A DNA stretch of 64,000 nt from Physcomitrium patens. Taxonomy: Eukaryota > Streptophyta > Bryopsida > Funariales > Funariaceae. This document shows positions 1 through 12,439 of this stretch, piece after piece. Within the stretch, counting starts at the first letter, position 1, and the number at the start of each line of letters is the position of its first letter. Location of the stretch: positions 807,169-871,168 of the forward strand of contig NC_037253.1 of assembly GCF_000002425.4 (NCBI RefSeq), in the 5' to 3' direction. A model generated the notes under the pieces. The model had not been told where the DNA came from. It made no database searches and saw only the letters and a program-made list of their open reading frames with translations. The translations under genes were made by a program, and so were the position numbers.

Positions 1-1830
1 TTCTAATAGAATACTAATAATACTCTAATTAGACTATAATAATACTAAGCAAGCTTAATCAAATTCAAAAAAAGCTCAAAGAAATTTCAAACAAACAATA
101 GAAATTTTTAAAGAAACATTAGAAAGAACACAAATGTCATTCAAATACATCTCAATTCAATCTTAATTTAATTCTAGTTAAAATCCTATTGAACTTCATT
201 CAACCTTTAAGCCAAAATAATTGAATCTTAAATCCTAATAAAATCCTAAACCTTAAATCAAACCCTAAAAAAATCCTAAACCAAATCTTAATCCAAACCC
301 TAAATCCTAAATCAAATCCTAATCAAATCCTAAACCAAATCCTAATCCAAATCCTAAACCCTAAATCAAACCCTAACCAAATTTTAAATCCTAAATTAAA
401 TCCTAACCAAACCCTAATCCAAATCCTAAATCCTAAACCAAACCCTAACCAAACTCTAAACCAAACCCTAAACCAAATTCTAATCCAAATCCTAAACCAA
501 ATCCTAAACCAAATCCTAACCAAATCCTAACCAAATCCTAAACCAAATCCTAATCCAAATCCTAATCCAAATCCTAAACCAAATCCTAATCCAAATCCTA
601 ATTCGATTTCTAAACCCTAAACCAAACCCTAATCAAACCGTATCCAAATCTTAAATCCTAAATTAAATCCTAATCCAAATCCTAAACCAAACCCTAACCA
701 AATCCTAAATCTTAAATCAAACCCTAATCCAAATCCTAGACCCCAAACCAAATCCTAATCAAACCCTAAATCAAATCCTAATAATTCCTACAACAGATTT
801 AAACCCCAATAACTAATGAATAAACCGTTGATCTTAACTCAAATTTTGCACACTTCTAAAAAAATGAGTTAGAAACAAGCAAAAAAAAAAAAATTGATAA
901 GGATCGGAGTTACCAAATTGACGATATCCTCAAAAATATGCTCGGGTATTGGCCGGCCTCCTTCTCCAATCTTGATGCTAATCTTTCAGAGCCAATATCT
1001 CTCCTTTGCATCATTCGATTGATCTCAAAATTCTCATATGCATAGAAAAACAAGTCTAATATCCTCTTACATAAGTTTCACTCCAATCCAATGAGTAGAT
1101 TGCAAGAAATCTTAAAAAATCTCACTAGACCTAAAATTCTACTTTCTGAGACCTTGACCCACTTGAACCTCAATATCCTTTAATTCAACTATTAGATTGA
1201 GCTCAAATTCACAAAACATATTGAACACAACTATAAACATAAATACACAGAATTTCACCTATAGATCTATAACAAAACTCTTGAAATCACCCAAAATGTA
1301 AACCCTATTTTATTTCATAAAATCTAAGTCATCCGAAACAAACCTTGACTTTGCAAAGCTATTTCAAAGTCAATACAGATCCAAATCACCCAAAACCAAC
1401 ACCCATAGAAATCTTATTCAATCTTCTATCAAACCCCACTCTCCGATTTGCCAAAGAATCCTTGAGTCGCCGTCAGAGTGTGGTTTTGTGCCTCGGGGTC
1501 TGATTTCGATCCAGGTTCATAACCGGTCCTCTTCGAGTATCAACTTTCATCTTCTTGAGGTAATTTTTACTAATTTGTACTCCTAATTCCTCCCTACATA
1601 TGCCTATATTCTTTATTTTTCTAATCTACCTTGTTTTGCCTTATTTATGGCCTTATAAACTAAATAGAAGCATAATTTGTAAGTAGGCAGCATTAGCACC
1701 TTTAATTTTTCTACCCTTTGACTAATATCTATTTTTCCAAGATAATTTGCTATAATATTTTTGAAGTGAGATCCTCAAAATATGATATTTTCTTCACCCT
1801 TTCACTTGTTATCCATGTTACATCATGACA
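1..1830 (-). mobile_element. Telomere-like-repeat LTR (copy A), cut by window edge
   Basis: This aligns, in the same orientation, with the LTR at 37268-39320: shared blocks include the AT-rich start, the telomere-like array, the unique stretch at about 790-1560 and the terminal part ending CATCATGACA. The inner end (about 75 bp relative to the complete copy) lies outside the window. The outer end is followed by ACGT (1831-1834), the same tetramer that flanks related insertions. No coding part adjoins it, so it is either a solo LTR or the end of an element lying to the left. Orientation is given by comparison with elements 1 and 2, whose LTRs share terminal sequence. Confidence 0.75.
241..790. 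repeat. Degenerate telomere-like array (CCCTAAA-type)
   Basis: Imperfect tandem units such as CCTAAACC, CCTAAATC and CCCTAACC run for about 550 bp. They resemble the C-rich strand of the plant telomere repeat (CCCTAAA) but mix TCCTAAA and CCCTAA units. The array is internal to an LTR, not a chromosome end. It reads as low-complexity frames rich in Arg/Ile/Trp/Phe, which are artefacts. Confidence 0.85.
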
Positions 1831-1834
1831 ACGT

Positions 1835-3624
1835 ATGACTTAATTTAACTTGACATAGAAAAACTTAACAGATCCACATATAGTAAGGATTAAAAATTTG
1901 AGAGCTTTTTTTTGATTCTATAGATGATAGTGCATGATTTTTCTTGGTTGATTAAGTGATTTTTCTAATTAATTTTATTAATAAATAAAACTTTAGCCTC
2001 CTAATTAGTTATGCAAAGAATTTTTTTTCTTTTGCAGCTAACTTCTTAGAAGAACTATTAGTGTCTAATCCATAGAAGTTTGACACAATAACAGGTCTGT
2101 GATGCCTTTAGATGATCTAGGCCGCATGCAAGCTATATTAATGATATCAATGAATTTATAACTTGGTCCATTAGGTCTAAGTAAATTTTTGAAATTTCAT
2201 TGTGATGAAGATAGATCATTGCAATTATTGATCTTCAATGAAGAATTCCTATTTGGTGTGAGTCATTTGCTCGCATTGACTATGTCCTTATTTTTTGTAT
2301 ATATCGCCCATTATTCCTATTGATTGAATAGTCCAATGAAGTTTTTGGATTGTAGTAATGTCGACAATTTGTCATCGATAATGTTGAAAGAAGTTCAGTA
2401 AATCTTATCATTTAGAGGAAGAAGAAATTGTAATAAGGTTTTTGTAGGTGAACTTACAAAAGGATCATTGCATGTACAAAACTACAAACAATCTCCTTTA
2501 AAAGTATCTTATTTATATAAATCACTTTTGTTGAGTGGTCAAACTTATTTTGTGTCTGATTGCAAAAATGCATAGCAGCACATAAGGCAAATTTAAACAC
2601 AATACATATTATATAATGATTAATACATTTTTTTTTGACAAAATTTGTATCAAATTCCTATGAGCGCGTTCTTTTTTTTGAAAGAGAAGTTTCATGAATT
2701 GAAATTTTATGAATAATAAAATATAATTCTCAACAACAGATATCTTCACTCTTACAATGATGAAGAATGTAGCAAAATACAATATATAGTGTGAATTATA
2801 AAATTTCATGAATCATCAAGTTTTTGAATGCAAATTGTGCTTAAGGATTATCCAAGGGAATTCTTGCTAAAGCGTCATTGTGACACCAATCAACCTCCTT
2901 TAAGAGGAATTAAATAAAACTAGTTATTTGAATCTATTTTTTTAATAAGAAATTAGATTGGCTAAAATAGAAGGAAAAATTTGATTGGCTTAATGACATA
3001 GTCCGCAATGAAGTAATCCAAGCTTGCCATGAAATTATTTTGAATGTGAGAATTTGTATCTCCTAGATTTAGATCTCAAAGTAGGTCCTTTCTTTCTTTT
3101 GTTTGAAAAAACTTAAAGGAGAAGAACAATGTCTCATAGCAGATCTCTAATTAGAAAAGACTATTTGCTGAGTTTAAGCATATTAATAAGTAGAGGAGAA
3201 GAAACTAACTAATATTCTTCTAGTAATGGTAAGTGAATCAAAAAGAGCTCAGCTTGAAAATTGAGGTACTTCACACTTTGAATTATAGTCTGAAGAAGCA
3301 TCCTCTGTAGTGTGCCAGCCCCAAGTTTTTTGGAATGGAATGCTGAAGACAGTGACATCCTCATCAAGGGTAATTTTTTGTTGCTCCATGAGGCATAATC
3401 TATAATTTAAGTTATTTAAGAATACAATCCTAAGTGGGAGGTAAATTTTTTCTAAAGCTAAATATTAGTATGAGACCAATGATAAATAAGTACCACAATA
3501 AAATAATGAAAAGAACTTTGAAAAAAAAATTAAATAATGCTTGAAGTTATTGAGAGGGAAGCAAATGGAAGCTATAGATGTACCCCAGTTGGATGTGGAA
3601 TGAATTTGGCTAGTTTACCACTCA
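1835..3624. other. AT-rich stretch, no gene recognised
   Basis: I see no open frame of note, no LTR ends and no family resemblance here. It follows directly after copy A of the telomere-like LTR and ends where homology to the L530 element begins. It may be old repeat DNA decayed past recognition. Confidence 0.5.
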
Positions 3625-5242
3625 ATCATATTAAATATTATTAAGCTATCATAACTACTAATTGCTATATCTAAAAGAATAATTTCATATATAACATCTC
3701 CAAAGACAACAAACAATGATCTATTATTTCTACATGCAAATATTTGGTTTTTTTAACTATAGATATTTCTTGTTTTTAGGAAAATTGTTCTACTATAAAA
3801 CATGTTAAGGCTCATAAGTCTAACAAGGCTAAGACTTGATGATTTTTTGATTCTAAACAAAATTTTCTTATCAAATAAGGTGAAGGATTTGATAAAAGAA
3901 TAGGACCATTTTTAGATGTTATATAATTTTCTAGCCACACAATATCTATAATAGTTAGAAAAACTTGTTTTTTGATACATTGTCTTCTTTGGCAACCATA
4001 TTCTTTATTTTATAATTGTATTCCTTCTTTAGATAATATTAAGCAATGTGCTTGGATTTCCTACAATGTAAGCATAAACCTTCTTTACAGTGATGAGTCT
4101 TTTTCTTTTCAATAAGAAGTTTAAAACATATCATATGAATTTGCATAAGCTCTAGCTTAGAGGTGTAAGCTTTTAAAAACTTAAAAAGTATTGCTATAGC
4201 TTGATTTTTATCTTTGTAATCAAATCTTTATTCTTACCATCTTTCAAAGAATTGATTGTCACATGTAATAACTTGAATAATAAATTGCTCTAATGAATCT
4301 ACTTTTAGCTTTATCAATAATAAATCTTTCATATTATCTTTCAATCTATATCAAAATTGGTTGATAAGAACTTTATCATTCCAATCCACATTGCAAGCAA
4401 GATTTTGGAATTCAATAGCATATGTAATAGTTGAATGTGATCTTTCTCATAGAGATATAAGTTTATGCTATTTTTTTTCAATCATTTTTTAAAATATAAT
4501 TGTAAACATTTAAAAGAATGAATTAAAATCATAGAATAGTCATGAATATTTTTTCCATCAAAAGTGTCAACTAAAAAAGAACACTCTTAGAAAAAATTAC
4601 TCCTATGAATCCAATTTGAATAAATCTATTAGGGTATTGAAAAGGATACAACCTCAAATAAAGCTTTACTTTTTGTAAAAATCCTAAAAACTTTGATCTT
4701 ATTCTATCAAACTTCTCTGACATACTTCTCATTGTCTCTCTTATACTTGTAGTAGCGAGACTCTTAGATTCCTTTATAAACTTATTCTACTTGCTTCTTT
4801 TAATTATATCACTTTTTAGCATAGACTTTGAACTTTATTATTGACTTCTTCTATGAGCATAAGAATAGTACTTCCATCATTCATATTGAAAATACATGAG
4901 ATTTATATCTTTAAATTATTGATAAGCTCGTGAAGATTTGTAATAGTTCCAAATCTATTCTCACTTGTGCTAAGATTAGCATCCATAATTCTTTTTTTTT
5001 TATAGATAATTCAAATAAATTCAAAAAATTATATTACAAGAGGATAATTTGTAACCTTTAATATCAAATAAAAATTTGTACAAAGAGAAATAATCTACTT
5101 TATTTAAGGAAGAAATTAGTGCTAGAAAAAAAATTATTTAAATATAAATAGTCTACAACCTTCAAAATACAACAATAGAAGTGAAATAATCTACTCATTT
5201 CTAAAATAAGATAAAAATAATAAGTTAGTACCTTTGTCAAAT
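3625..5242 (-). mobile_element. L530 chromovirus-like element, 5' internal part (protease, gag, leader)
   Basis: This matches, in order and orientation, the stretches at about 57500-58930 and 59500-61205: a protease-region block, a gag block with a zinc-knuckle-like region near 4000-4090, then a leader with two related segments (about 5040-5220), followed by the LTR start at 5243. The coding sense is heavily decayed with many breaks, so it is an old fossil. It is adjacent to an LTR of the same family that has been split by a later insertion. Confidence 0.65.
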
Positions 5243-5395
5243 TATCAAGGACATGAAACTTGAAGAATTGAAAGATCAAGATACTTTTGTATCACTCAAA
5301 ATCTTTCAAAGATGATATAACATTAAACTATAATAGCTATTGCTAAGAACAAAAAGATTATGAAAACTTAAAATAAGATTAAAGATTAGAAATGA
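5243..5395 (-). mobile_element. L530 LTR, left piece
   Basis: The first roughly 150 bp of the L530 LTR (start TATCAAGGACATGAA), recognisable from full copies at 31773-32308, 35168-35693 and 58932-59458. The remaining part of an L530 LTR resumes at about 18520 after 13 kb of inserted elements. The two pieces cover complementary parts of the LTR consensus, so they are probably one LTR split by element 5. Confidence 0.6.
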
Positions 5396-5634
5396 AATGA
5401 GACCAGTCTATCTTAAGAGTCTTAGACTCTTCTAATCCATAATAATATAAAAGCTCATCATAAAGTAAGCCAAAATAGACCAAAAAAAAATTAAATAGAA
5501 TTAAACAAAAGACAAAATTGTGTAAATAAAAATAGAACAAAATAGAATTAAATAGGAAGATGTAAAATCATATTTTATTAAGAGAAAAGGTCCAAAGCCA
5601 TAAATGACCAGATGTCTCAAAAGGTCCTTGCTAA

Positions 5635-5645
5635 TCCTATTTATA
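5635..5645 (-). promoter_or_regulatory. TATA box candidate in element 5 LTR
   Basis: On the minus strand this reads TATAAATAGG, a close match to the plant TATA consensus. It lies just downstream, in the element's sense, of the heat-shock-type motif array at 5665-5835, as expected for a U3 promoter. Confidence 0.5.
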
Positions 5646-5664
5646 CTTTGTTCTATCACCCTCG

Positions 5665-5835
5665 ATTTTCTAGAATGTTCTTAAATGATAGACCCCACTA
5701 GATAACCACCTTAAATTCCTTCTAGAAGGTTCTATGGTAATCCCTACCTAGATAACTACCTTAAATTCCTTCTAGAAGATTCTATGGTAATCCCTACCTA
5801 GATAACCATCCTAAACTCTTTCTAAAATGTTCCAC
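5665..5835 (-). promoter_or_regulatory. Heat-shock-element-like array with 50-bp tandem repeat
   Basis: Alternating TTCnnGAAnnTTC units occur at 5668-5680, 5720-5732 and 5770-5782, with a weaker one near 5818. The middle two sit in a 50-bp tandem repeat (units starting 5701 and 5751, with a partial third at 5801). This is the binding pattern known for heat shock factors. Placement immediately upstream of a TATA box in an LTR supports a promoter role; activity is inference. Confidence 0.5.
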
Positions 5836-6219
5836 GATGAGTCCTTTTTGGTCTACTAATCTAACGTCAATTCTAAAAACTTCTATAACTTCTCAAATAT
5901 GGTTCTAAATATCTATCCCTATGTGTCAATAATATATATAACTTATCTACATTGTGTTATAGTTAATCCTCCTCTACTAATGTGAAACGTCTTTGTTTTG
6001 CTCTCAATGGTATTTCCAAATTGTCTCTTGGCAATGGATGAGGTTTTGTGTAGGTTCCTACATTGCATCCTGGATGAGATAACCTTTCCAAAGAACTTTG
6101 TACTAAAGTTGTAGACGTCTATTGCCACGACAAAGGTAGCAATGCTCCAAAATATTATCCACTTTATATTTTTATTTATCATCAACTACAATTTGTAGTG
6201 ATGGTGGTTGGTGTTGATC

Positions 6220-7009
6220 TAGAAAGCATTTTGGCTTGGTGTGCAATTCCTTCAATTGCAAAATATAGAAGATTAGATGGATTCAAATATGCGATAGAAG
6301 CTCAAGGCAGTATACAACATGAAAAATCATTAGAGAAATGCAAAAAAGTCTAAGCCATCAAGGTATTAGTTTATGGTTTTGAGTTGATGTAAGAAGTGAC
6401 AAGTTTACATTCGAAAGTAATACCTAATCATCCTCTCAAAAGATCTTGTATTACTAGTAATTATCCGCATACTACTTTTATCAATCATAGGTAGTAAAAA
6501 GGTAATATTGCATCTCTTATAAGGCTCTTATAAACCATTGTATAAATTCCTCCATTATCAATTTATTGGTGTCAATGAAATGATAAAAAGTTGCTAGCAT
6601 AATCAGATGTTGATTGATATTAAGAAAAAATAATGAATGATTGATATTTCCTTAAATATTATCATTATAAATAAACTCCAAGGTATCAAGTATTCATCTG
6701 AATCATTATGATGAACAACTACAAATGTCTATAGCATATCTTTCAAGGTCCAATTTTTATGATTTTTTTGTCCATTTTCTTGGAGTAAGAAGGCTATAGA
6801 CATGGCAAGTCACGTACCAAGTAGCTTAAATAAGGCTTGCCAAAAACTTCTCATCAAGTATAGATCTCAATTTCAAACAATGACATGAGTTAATCCATAG
6901 TGACAAAATATAGTATCAAAAAAGACTTGTGCAAGTGCTGGAGTATCAATATCTAAGTGCATTGTAGCAAAGTAAAGTTGCTTTGAGAGTCAATCCACAA
7001 AGACAGCAA
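6220..7009 (-). pseudogene. Element 5 integrase, downstream part (fossil)
   Basis: Minus-strand sense near 6780-7009 resembles the catalytic core of Ty3/gypsy integrases (a region around a VDWLSK-like motif and the following DRG-type block). Its beginning lies on the other side of element 1, at about 15720. Further left the similarity fades. Broken and old. Confidence 0.5.
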
Positions 7010-7013
7010 CCGT

Positions 7014-8373
7014 TGTCGTATTACGTGCTTTCCTGCTCGAGAACGCGCCGGGCGTCTGGCTGTAGAAGGTAGTATGGAGATTCGCCGATAGTCAAGCAGT
7101 CTATCAGTTTTTGACTACTGGAATATAAACGACTGCAACAATGTACCGTAAATCTATACGGGTGCTCTTCGACTGCTTGTCGAAGTCCTTTTTGCCCCAG
7201 CCTGTAGGTCTCTAGACGTTACAGAGAACCCCGTACAACCCAAACTGTTAACCTTCAATACTGCTTTGTACTTACGATCTTGTATCCACTGACTGACTTG
7301 TTAGATTAACCCAATAAATTTCATTCACTCCGCATACTCAATCCTATAGACACCCTTTTAATCCTTCAATCATAGACGTAACTCGATTTCACAAAACAGT
7401 CAAGAGTATTCAAACCCACTTCATTTAAAAATCTCGATTCACCATTACAACACTAACTTCAGCAGCGATTGCCTCAGTCTTCCCAAAACTCTACGAAGAA
7501 GAAAAATCCAAATTCTATGTCTTTCCTTCCCCGACCCGAAGCATGAAGCTCCTCTCTCTAATTCCCTTGATCTTCAAAAAAAACCTCCAATGAAAACCAA
7601 ACTGGTAACCTTGCAGAAGCTTGAAAACTAGCTCCCCCCTCGATTTCCCTCAAAAAAAACCCCTCTCAAAACTATATCCCCCCTAACCTTATCCTCTGAA
7701 TTTCTTCAATCTTCCGTCTTAGATCCGGAATTGGCTCCCACCTCAAGCTTGGATCCGAAATTGGCTCTCACCTCAACTTGGATTCGAAATTGGCTCTCGT
7801 CGCCAAGCTTTCTCCTCCGTTTTTACCTTTAAGAAATCCATTTACCGAAAACAACGTTCCCTGAGACGGCACAGAGAACAGGACAGCCTGAAACAGAATC
7901 GAACCCCGTAATCGGGACCACATTGAGTCGCCCGACCAATTCAGGTCCTATATTGGTAAAGATGCCCGTAGTAACCTGGATGTTCCCGTAATTGGGTCAA
8001 ATTGGTCTTCGCGTCAGATTGGCTAAGACCCGTAGTAAGACCTGGATTTCCTGTAACTAGACTGCATTGGGTTGCCCCACCAATACAGGTCTCATATTGG
8101 GTAAGAGGACCCGGATTGGATTATCGAAATTGGATTCAATTGGCTCCTCGAATCCGTCGTGTGAATTGGTCCTTCTCTTCCTGCTGACTCCCGTTATTGG
8201 AATCGAACGGGGCATTTCAGTATGCCCCAGCTGACTGTAACGGAGTCACTGAACCTGACCACTCAGTATTTGTACTGGAGTTGGTCGATGTTCCCAATAT
8301 TCGAGGTAACTGAATATTAATAAAATTCCCCTTTCTTTTTATTTTCACTGTATACTCGTGTCACAACACGACA
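7014..8373 (-). repeat. Element 1 3' LTR
   Basis: 1360 bp, nearly identical to 14356-15715. It contains internal near-repeats: three short units around ATTGGCTCTC at about 7725-7810 and two related longer units at about 7905-8115. The outer minus-strand end has an inverted repeat TCGTGT/ACACGA. Short open frames inside it (for example 8002-8187) recur in the other LTR and are not evidence of a gene. Confidence 0.93.
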
Positions 8374-8392
8374 TCCACCCCCTCTGAACCTG
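8374..8392 (-). promoter_or_regulatory. Element 1 polypurine tract
   Basis: Minus-strand GGTTCAGAGGGGGTGGA sits directly against the 3' LTR, the standard position of the plus-strand primer. The same tract precedes the right LTR of element 2 at 51072-51088. Confidence 0.85.
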
Positions 8393-8435
8393 TGCATCCT
8401 CCGGTATGCACCAATTTACCTAATTGCTGTTTGAT

Positions 8436-9710
8436 TCAGAATATATCCCCTACGTCTTTGTCCAGTTCGTCGTCGTCACCTTCATTATCCAAATCACTTT
8501 CATCTTCTTGCTGCGGAATCTCTGTACCTTCATTAAGGTCTTCCATATTCATCTCCGCGTGTCTTCGTTTAAATATTTTTACTCGCTTCTCTGCAATTGG
8601 TATTTTCAATTTTGTACCATCTAACTCCCGTAATGAGTAAGTCGCATTATCATGAACAGTTGTTACAACATATGGTCCAAACCAACGTTTTGAAAATTTC
8701 CGCAAAGTACTATGTTGATTATCCAGACTATTGTCATAAACAAGTACCCAGTCACCTTCCTCGATTGCTTTTGGTCTCAATCGATGTTGCTTATCGAATC
8801 GTGCCTTGTTTTGTAACCTTGCTCTTTTTAACCTTTCCAATGCTATCTGGACATCTTCCGTTCTTTGCTCCAATTGTCGAATCCTAATAGCCAGAAGTTC
8901 TTCTCTTGTCAATCCATCTTCCCATGGTAGCATACTCCAAGTAAGTACCTTTTCTTCAATCGGCATAATTGGTTTTTGACCTGTCATAAGTTCTACTGGC
9001 ATATATCCTGTCACCAAACTATGTGTTGTTCGATCAGCCCATAATGCAAATGACAAAAGCCGTGGCCACTCTTTAACCTTCCCATTACAAGCTTTAACCA
9101 ATACTTTCACAATCGGCGGGTGACCGCGTTCGCTTTTCGCATTCCCTTCCGGATTATAAGCAGTAGTCAGTGATAGTTTAACTCCACATCTTTCAAAGAA
9201 CTTACGAGCTTCTTGTGCATTTAATTCTCCACGATCTGCAGTGATTTTTCCTACGCACCCGTAATGGCAAATGACATCTTCAAGCAAAAACCTACAAATC
9301 CCCTCTGTAGATTTTGTCCTCAATGCTCTTCCTTCTACTTGATTTGATAAATCTTCACGAGCTAAAACCAAATATCTCATCTGCCATAACCCAACCGGCA
9401 TAATAACCAAATCAACAACCCATTTAAAATGAATAGCCAGAGGATACGTAGGATGAAGACCATCTCGATGTCGGATATTAGAATACGATTGACAGATTTC
9501 ACATGACTCTACAAATGAGAGCACATCTCAATACATATTTTTCCACCAATATCGTTCCTTGAGTTTAGCAAAAGTAGCCCAGATTCCTCTATGCCCTGCC
9601 CATAAACTATCATGAAACTCCTTTAATAATTTTAGTTTTTCTTCTCTTTTGCCTATCACTCGTTGTGGCATCCCAATTCCTTTCTTCGGTCTCTTCCATA
9701 AGAATCCATC
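8436..9710 (-). pseudogene. Element 1 integrase region (fossil)
   Basis: The main open part (8436-9524) reads as an integrase: a DL..Q catalytic-core start, a TADRGELNA block and a later NPEGNAKSERGH block are consistent with the D,D-35-E core, followed by a basic C-terminal part with a GDWVLVYDNS motif. An H2C2-type segment lies just upstream (about 9480-9640). No chromodomain-like tail is evident; the C-terminus is acidic (Asp/Glu-rich). It is next to the polypurine tract and 3' LTR. Confidence 0.85.
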
Positions 9711-11834
9711 TCAAAGTAAAAATCCATATGCTTTTTTTCTTATTTGTTTGAATTTTTCTGTAGACCAATTCCCCTGCTTAGACAAGGTATTCAAATAATG
9801 ACCAATATCCAATAATTCTCCTTCATAAGCTTCTTCAAGAAATAGCTTGTCTTCTCTGTTGAGATTTGATATTGAATAGAATTTCAATCCGACATCATCA
9901 ATGTCTTCAACCATTTCGTCCTCCCTCTCGTATCTTGCTCGAGATAGCATGTCTGCTACTAAATTGTCCTTTCCAGTGATATGCTTAAATTCTGGATTTA
10001 GTGACTTAATATAAGCAATCCATCTCAACATTGAAATATCTGGCGTTGAACAGTTAATAATCATTCCAAGCAATGGCAAGCAATCTGTTTCAATTACTAC
10101 TACTGCCCCAATCAAATTATCCTTTTCAGCTTTCATAGCCGAAACGACTCCCCAAAGTTCTCTTTTGACTTGTGAATATGCACGCTGACGAATACTTAAA
10201 ACTTTAGCCCCAAATCGAACTGCAAATCTACTCCCATTCGAATCATCTTGACCCACTGCCCATCCAACGGCAATTGGACTAGCGTCTACAGTAAGAATCA
10301 CTGGTCTATTGCACTTATAATCAACCTTCCTCAATATTGGAGCTGACATCAATAATTTCTTCAATCTTTGCATTGCCTGAATATGCCTTTCTTTCCATTC
10401 AAATCGGTAACCCTTGCGTAACAGTTCATATAATGGATCCGCTATGTGAGCAAAATGAGGGATCCAGATTCGATAAAATACACATGCACCCAAAAACCTG
10501 CGAACCTCTGTTAAAGAACCACAATCCTCTTTCATCCTTCCAATTGCATCAACTTTAGTCGGATCTGGTTTTCTTCCGTAAGATCCACATAAATGTCCAA
10601 CAATTACAACCTCTCGCACTCCAAATACGGACTTCATACCCGATAATGTAAGATGAACTTCTCCAAGCCGAGTTAAAATCTTTTCACAATCTTGTATATG
10701 ATCAACAACATATCTGCGACACCTCCTCGTATCTAAAGTTTCATCCTTGTCTCCTTCTATGCACCCCTTTATAGGAACATCATTCAGAAAAGGCATAGTC
10801 TTTTCCGGGATAAAATCTCTCAATACCTTATTCATCCCATTCATCATATGCGCAACTGAGTTGGTCACGCCTTGAGGAAGAGTGCACATTCTAACCAATC
10901 CAAGCAGTGTCCTCATCATTGTCATATCTCTACTTCCTTCGGTAAGTTGAAATTGATCATAACCTGAATACAAATCACCCATTGAATAGATCGCCCTTCC
11001 AGCAAACGCCTCAGCAAAATCATCCACAATAGGTCCAATTCTTGCATTCCTTAGAGTTACAGCATTCACCGGCTGCATATCTTGAATAAACCGCAGTGAC
11101 CCATTCTTCTTAGGTACCGTAAACCATCGACTAGAATACGGCGCAAATGAAGGTTCTAATATTTTCATCTTTATCTTTTCTTTCAATAGTTCCACCAATT
11201 TAGGTAAATGTGCCCTCGGTACTGGAATCGGTCTTAGATTCCAAGGTACATGCGGTACAGTGAAGATAACCATAGGTGTTATAATATTCGGATCCACACA
11301 CCCAATTTCATGAGATTCGAAAGCAAATGATTTACTTTGTTTAACCAACATCTTTTTGAAGCAAGTAATTTCCTTTGGCAATAAAGAACCATCAGAACCA
11401 ATCTTCAATTCTTCAAAAGTCTCTTTAGTAAACTGATGTCCAATACTCATTGGATCTCTTAAACTTGCTTCTTTTGATGCTTCTCCCATTTGTTCTTTAG
11501 AATCCTCCGGTAATGGTCCGGCAACAGGCTTTACCTTCTTATCTGCCGTTTTATATCTCGTCTCTACTGTGACTTCTGGTACTTGAAAAGATTCAAGCAT
11601 GGTATAAACCTCTCTCGAATGAATCTCAACAATCTTATCATTATCCCCTAACCCAATAGATGTAATCAATTCGAATGAATCTTCCAGCCCATTTTCTTCA
11701 TAAACACCCAAAATCCTCTCATCATCTTGCAATGTACCTATCTTGCGTAACTGTCCTTCAATATCATATAATCTTTTTCTTTCTTTTCTTTTAAAATCAT
11801 CAACTTTCTTATACATAATATTTCCATTCTCCAA
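9711..11834 (-). pseudogene. Element 1 reverse transcriptase-RNase H region (fossil)
   Basis: A 707-residue open part. It contains the palm motif block with FTVPKKNGSLRFIQDMQPVN, MGDLYSGYDQFQL, the LPQG..NSVAHMMNGMN block and a catalytic segment corresponding to FLDDVPIKG in element 2. RNase H follows (LTVDASPIAVGW, then IETDCLPLLG). The LPQG-TNS block differs from the PFGLTNAP block of chromoviruses such as element 3, so this is a separate gypsy lineage. About 240 N-terminal residues before the polymerase are of unclear role. Confidence 0.88.
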
Positions 11835-11911
11835 TATACCAATAAAACTCGCATCAAAGGCACCTTCATCTCGCGAGAGTACCTCCTCTTTTGTACCTCC
11901 ATAATCTCGCT

Positions 11912-12436
11912 TTACAGTGGTTCCTCCTCAAAATCCTTAAATCCTTCAACAATCTTTGGCAATGGTTTCTCCCTCAACCTATCTCGATTCCGTTCATGGT
12001 TAGGAGGTACTGTTAGAAATTGTACAACTTTCCTCCCATCTTCGCTCCGTACCCTTGCATAAGCAGAACCATCGTCAAGTACCTTTGTTTCCATCCGTGT
12101 TGCCGTGATATAAGGTTGTCCTAAAATCAACGGATAAGACGTTGTATCTTGAACGAAGAAATGTTGCTCCGTAGCAACAACCCCAATCCGAATTTTGACA
12201 TCTGGACAAGCTCCATATAATTTGCCTCGTGTGTTATTAGCTGCTCGTATTGCCCATCCATGTTCCATATCAATTGGCCATTTTTGCTTCTTATAAAGAT
12301 CTTTAGACATGAGATTTATTTCAGAACCATGGTCCACCAAGGCAACTATTGGTTCTTCTATATCTCCTACCTTCACCAATACCTCGGTAGTTGCCCTTGC
12401 CCAATGCTTTCGAGTATAATGGCTCAAAGTTTCCAT
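11912..12436 (-). pseudogene. Element 1 aspartic protease region (fossil)
   Basis: 174 residues. A DHGSEINLMS segment corresponds to the retropepsin active-site loop, and LILGQPYI matches the later hydrophobic-glycine motif of retroviral-type proteases. It lies between gag and reverse transcriptase as in other Ty3/gypsy elements. Confidence 0.75.
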
Positions 12437-12439
12437 TTC

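Noticed and set aside
323-523. Open frame of repeated Trp/Arg/Ile/Phe residues as a protein
   Set aside because: It is only the translation of the telomere-like repeat; the similar frame at 38170-38448 has the same origin.
241-790. A true chromosome end or telomere
   Set aside because: The arrays are degenerate, lie inside LTRs with flanking duplications, occur at three internal places and in both orientations.
8002-8187. 61-residue open frame repeated at 15344-15529
   Set aside because: It lies in both LTRs of element 1 and is repeated only because the LTRs are; no homology or start context supports it.
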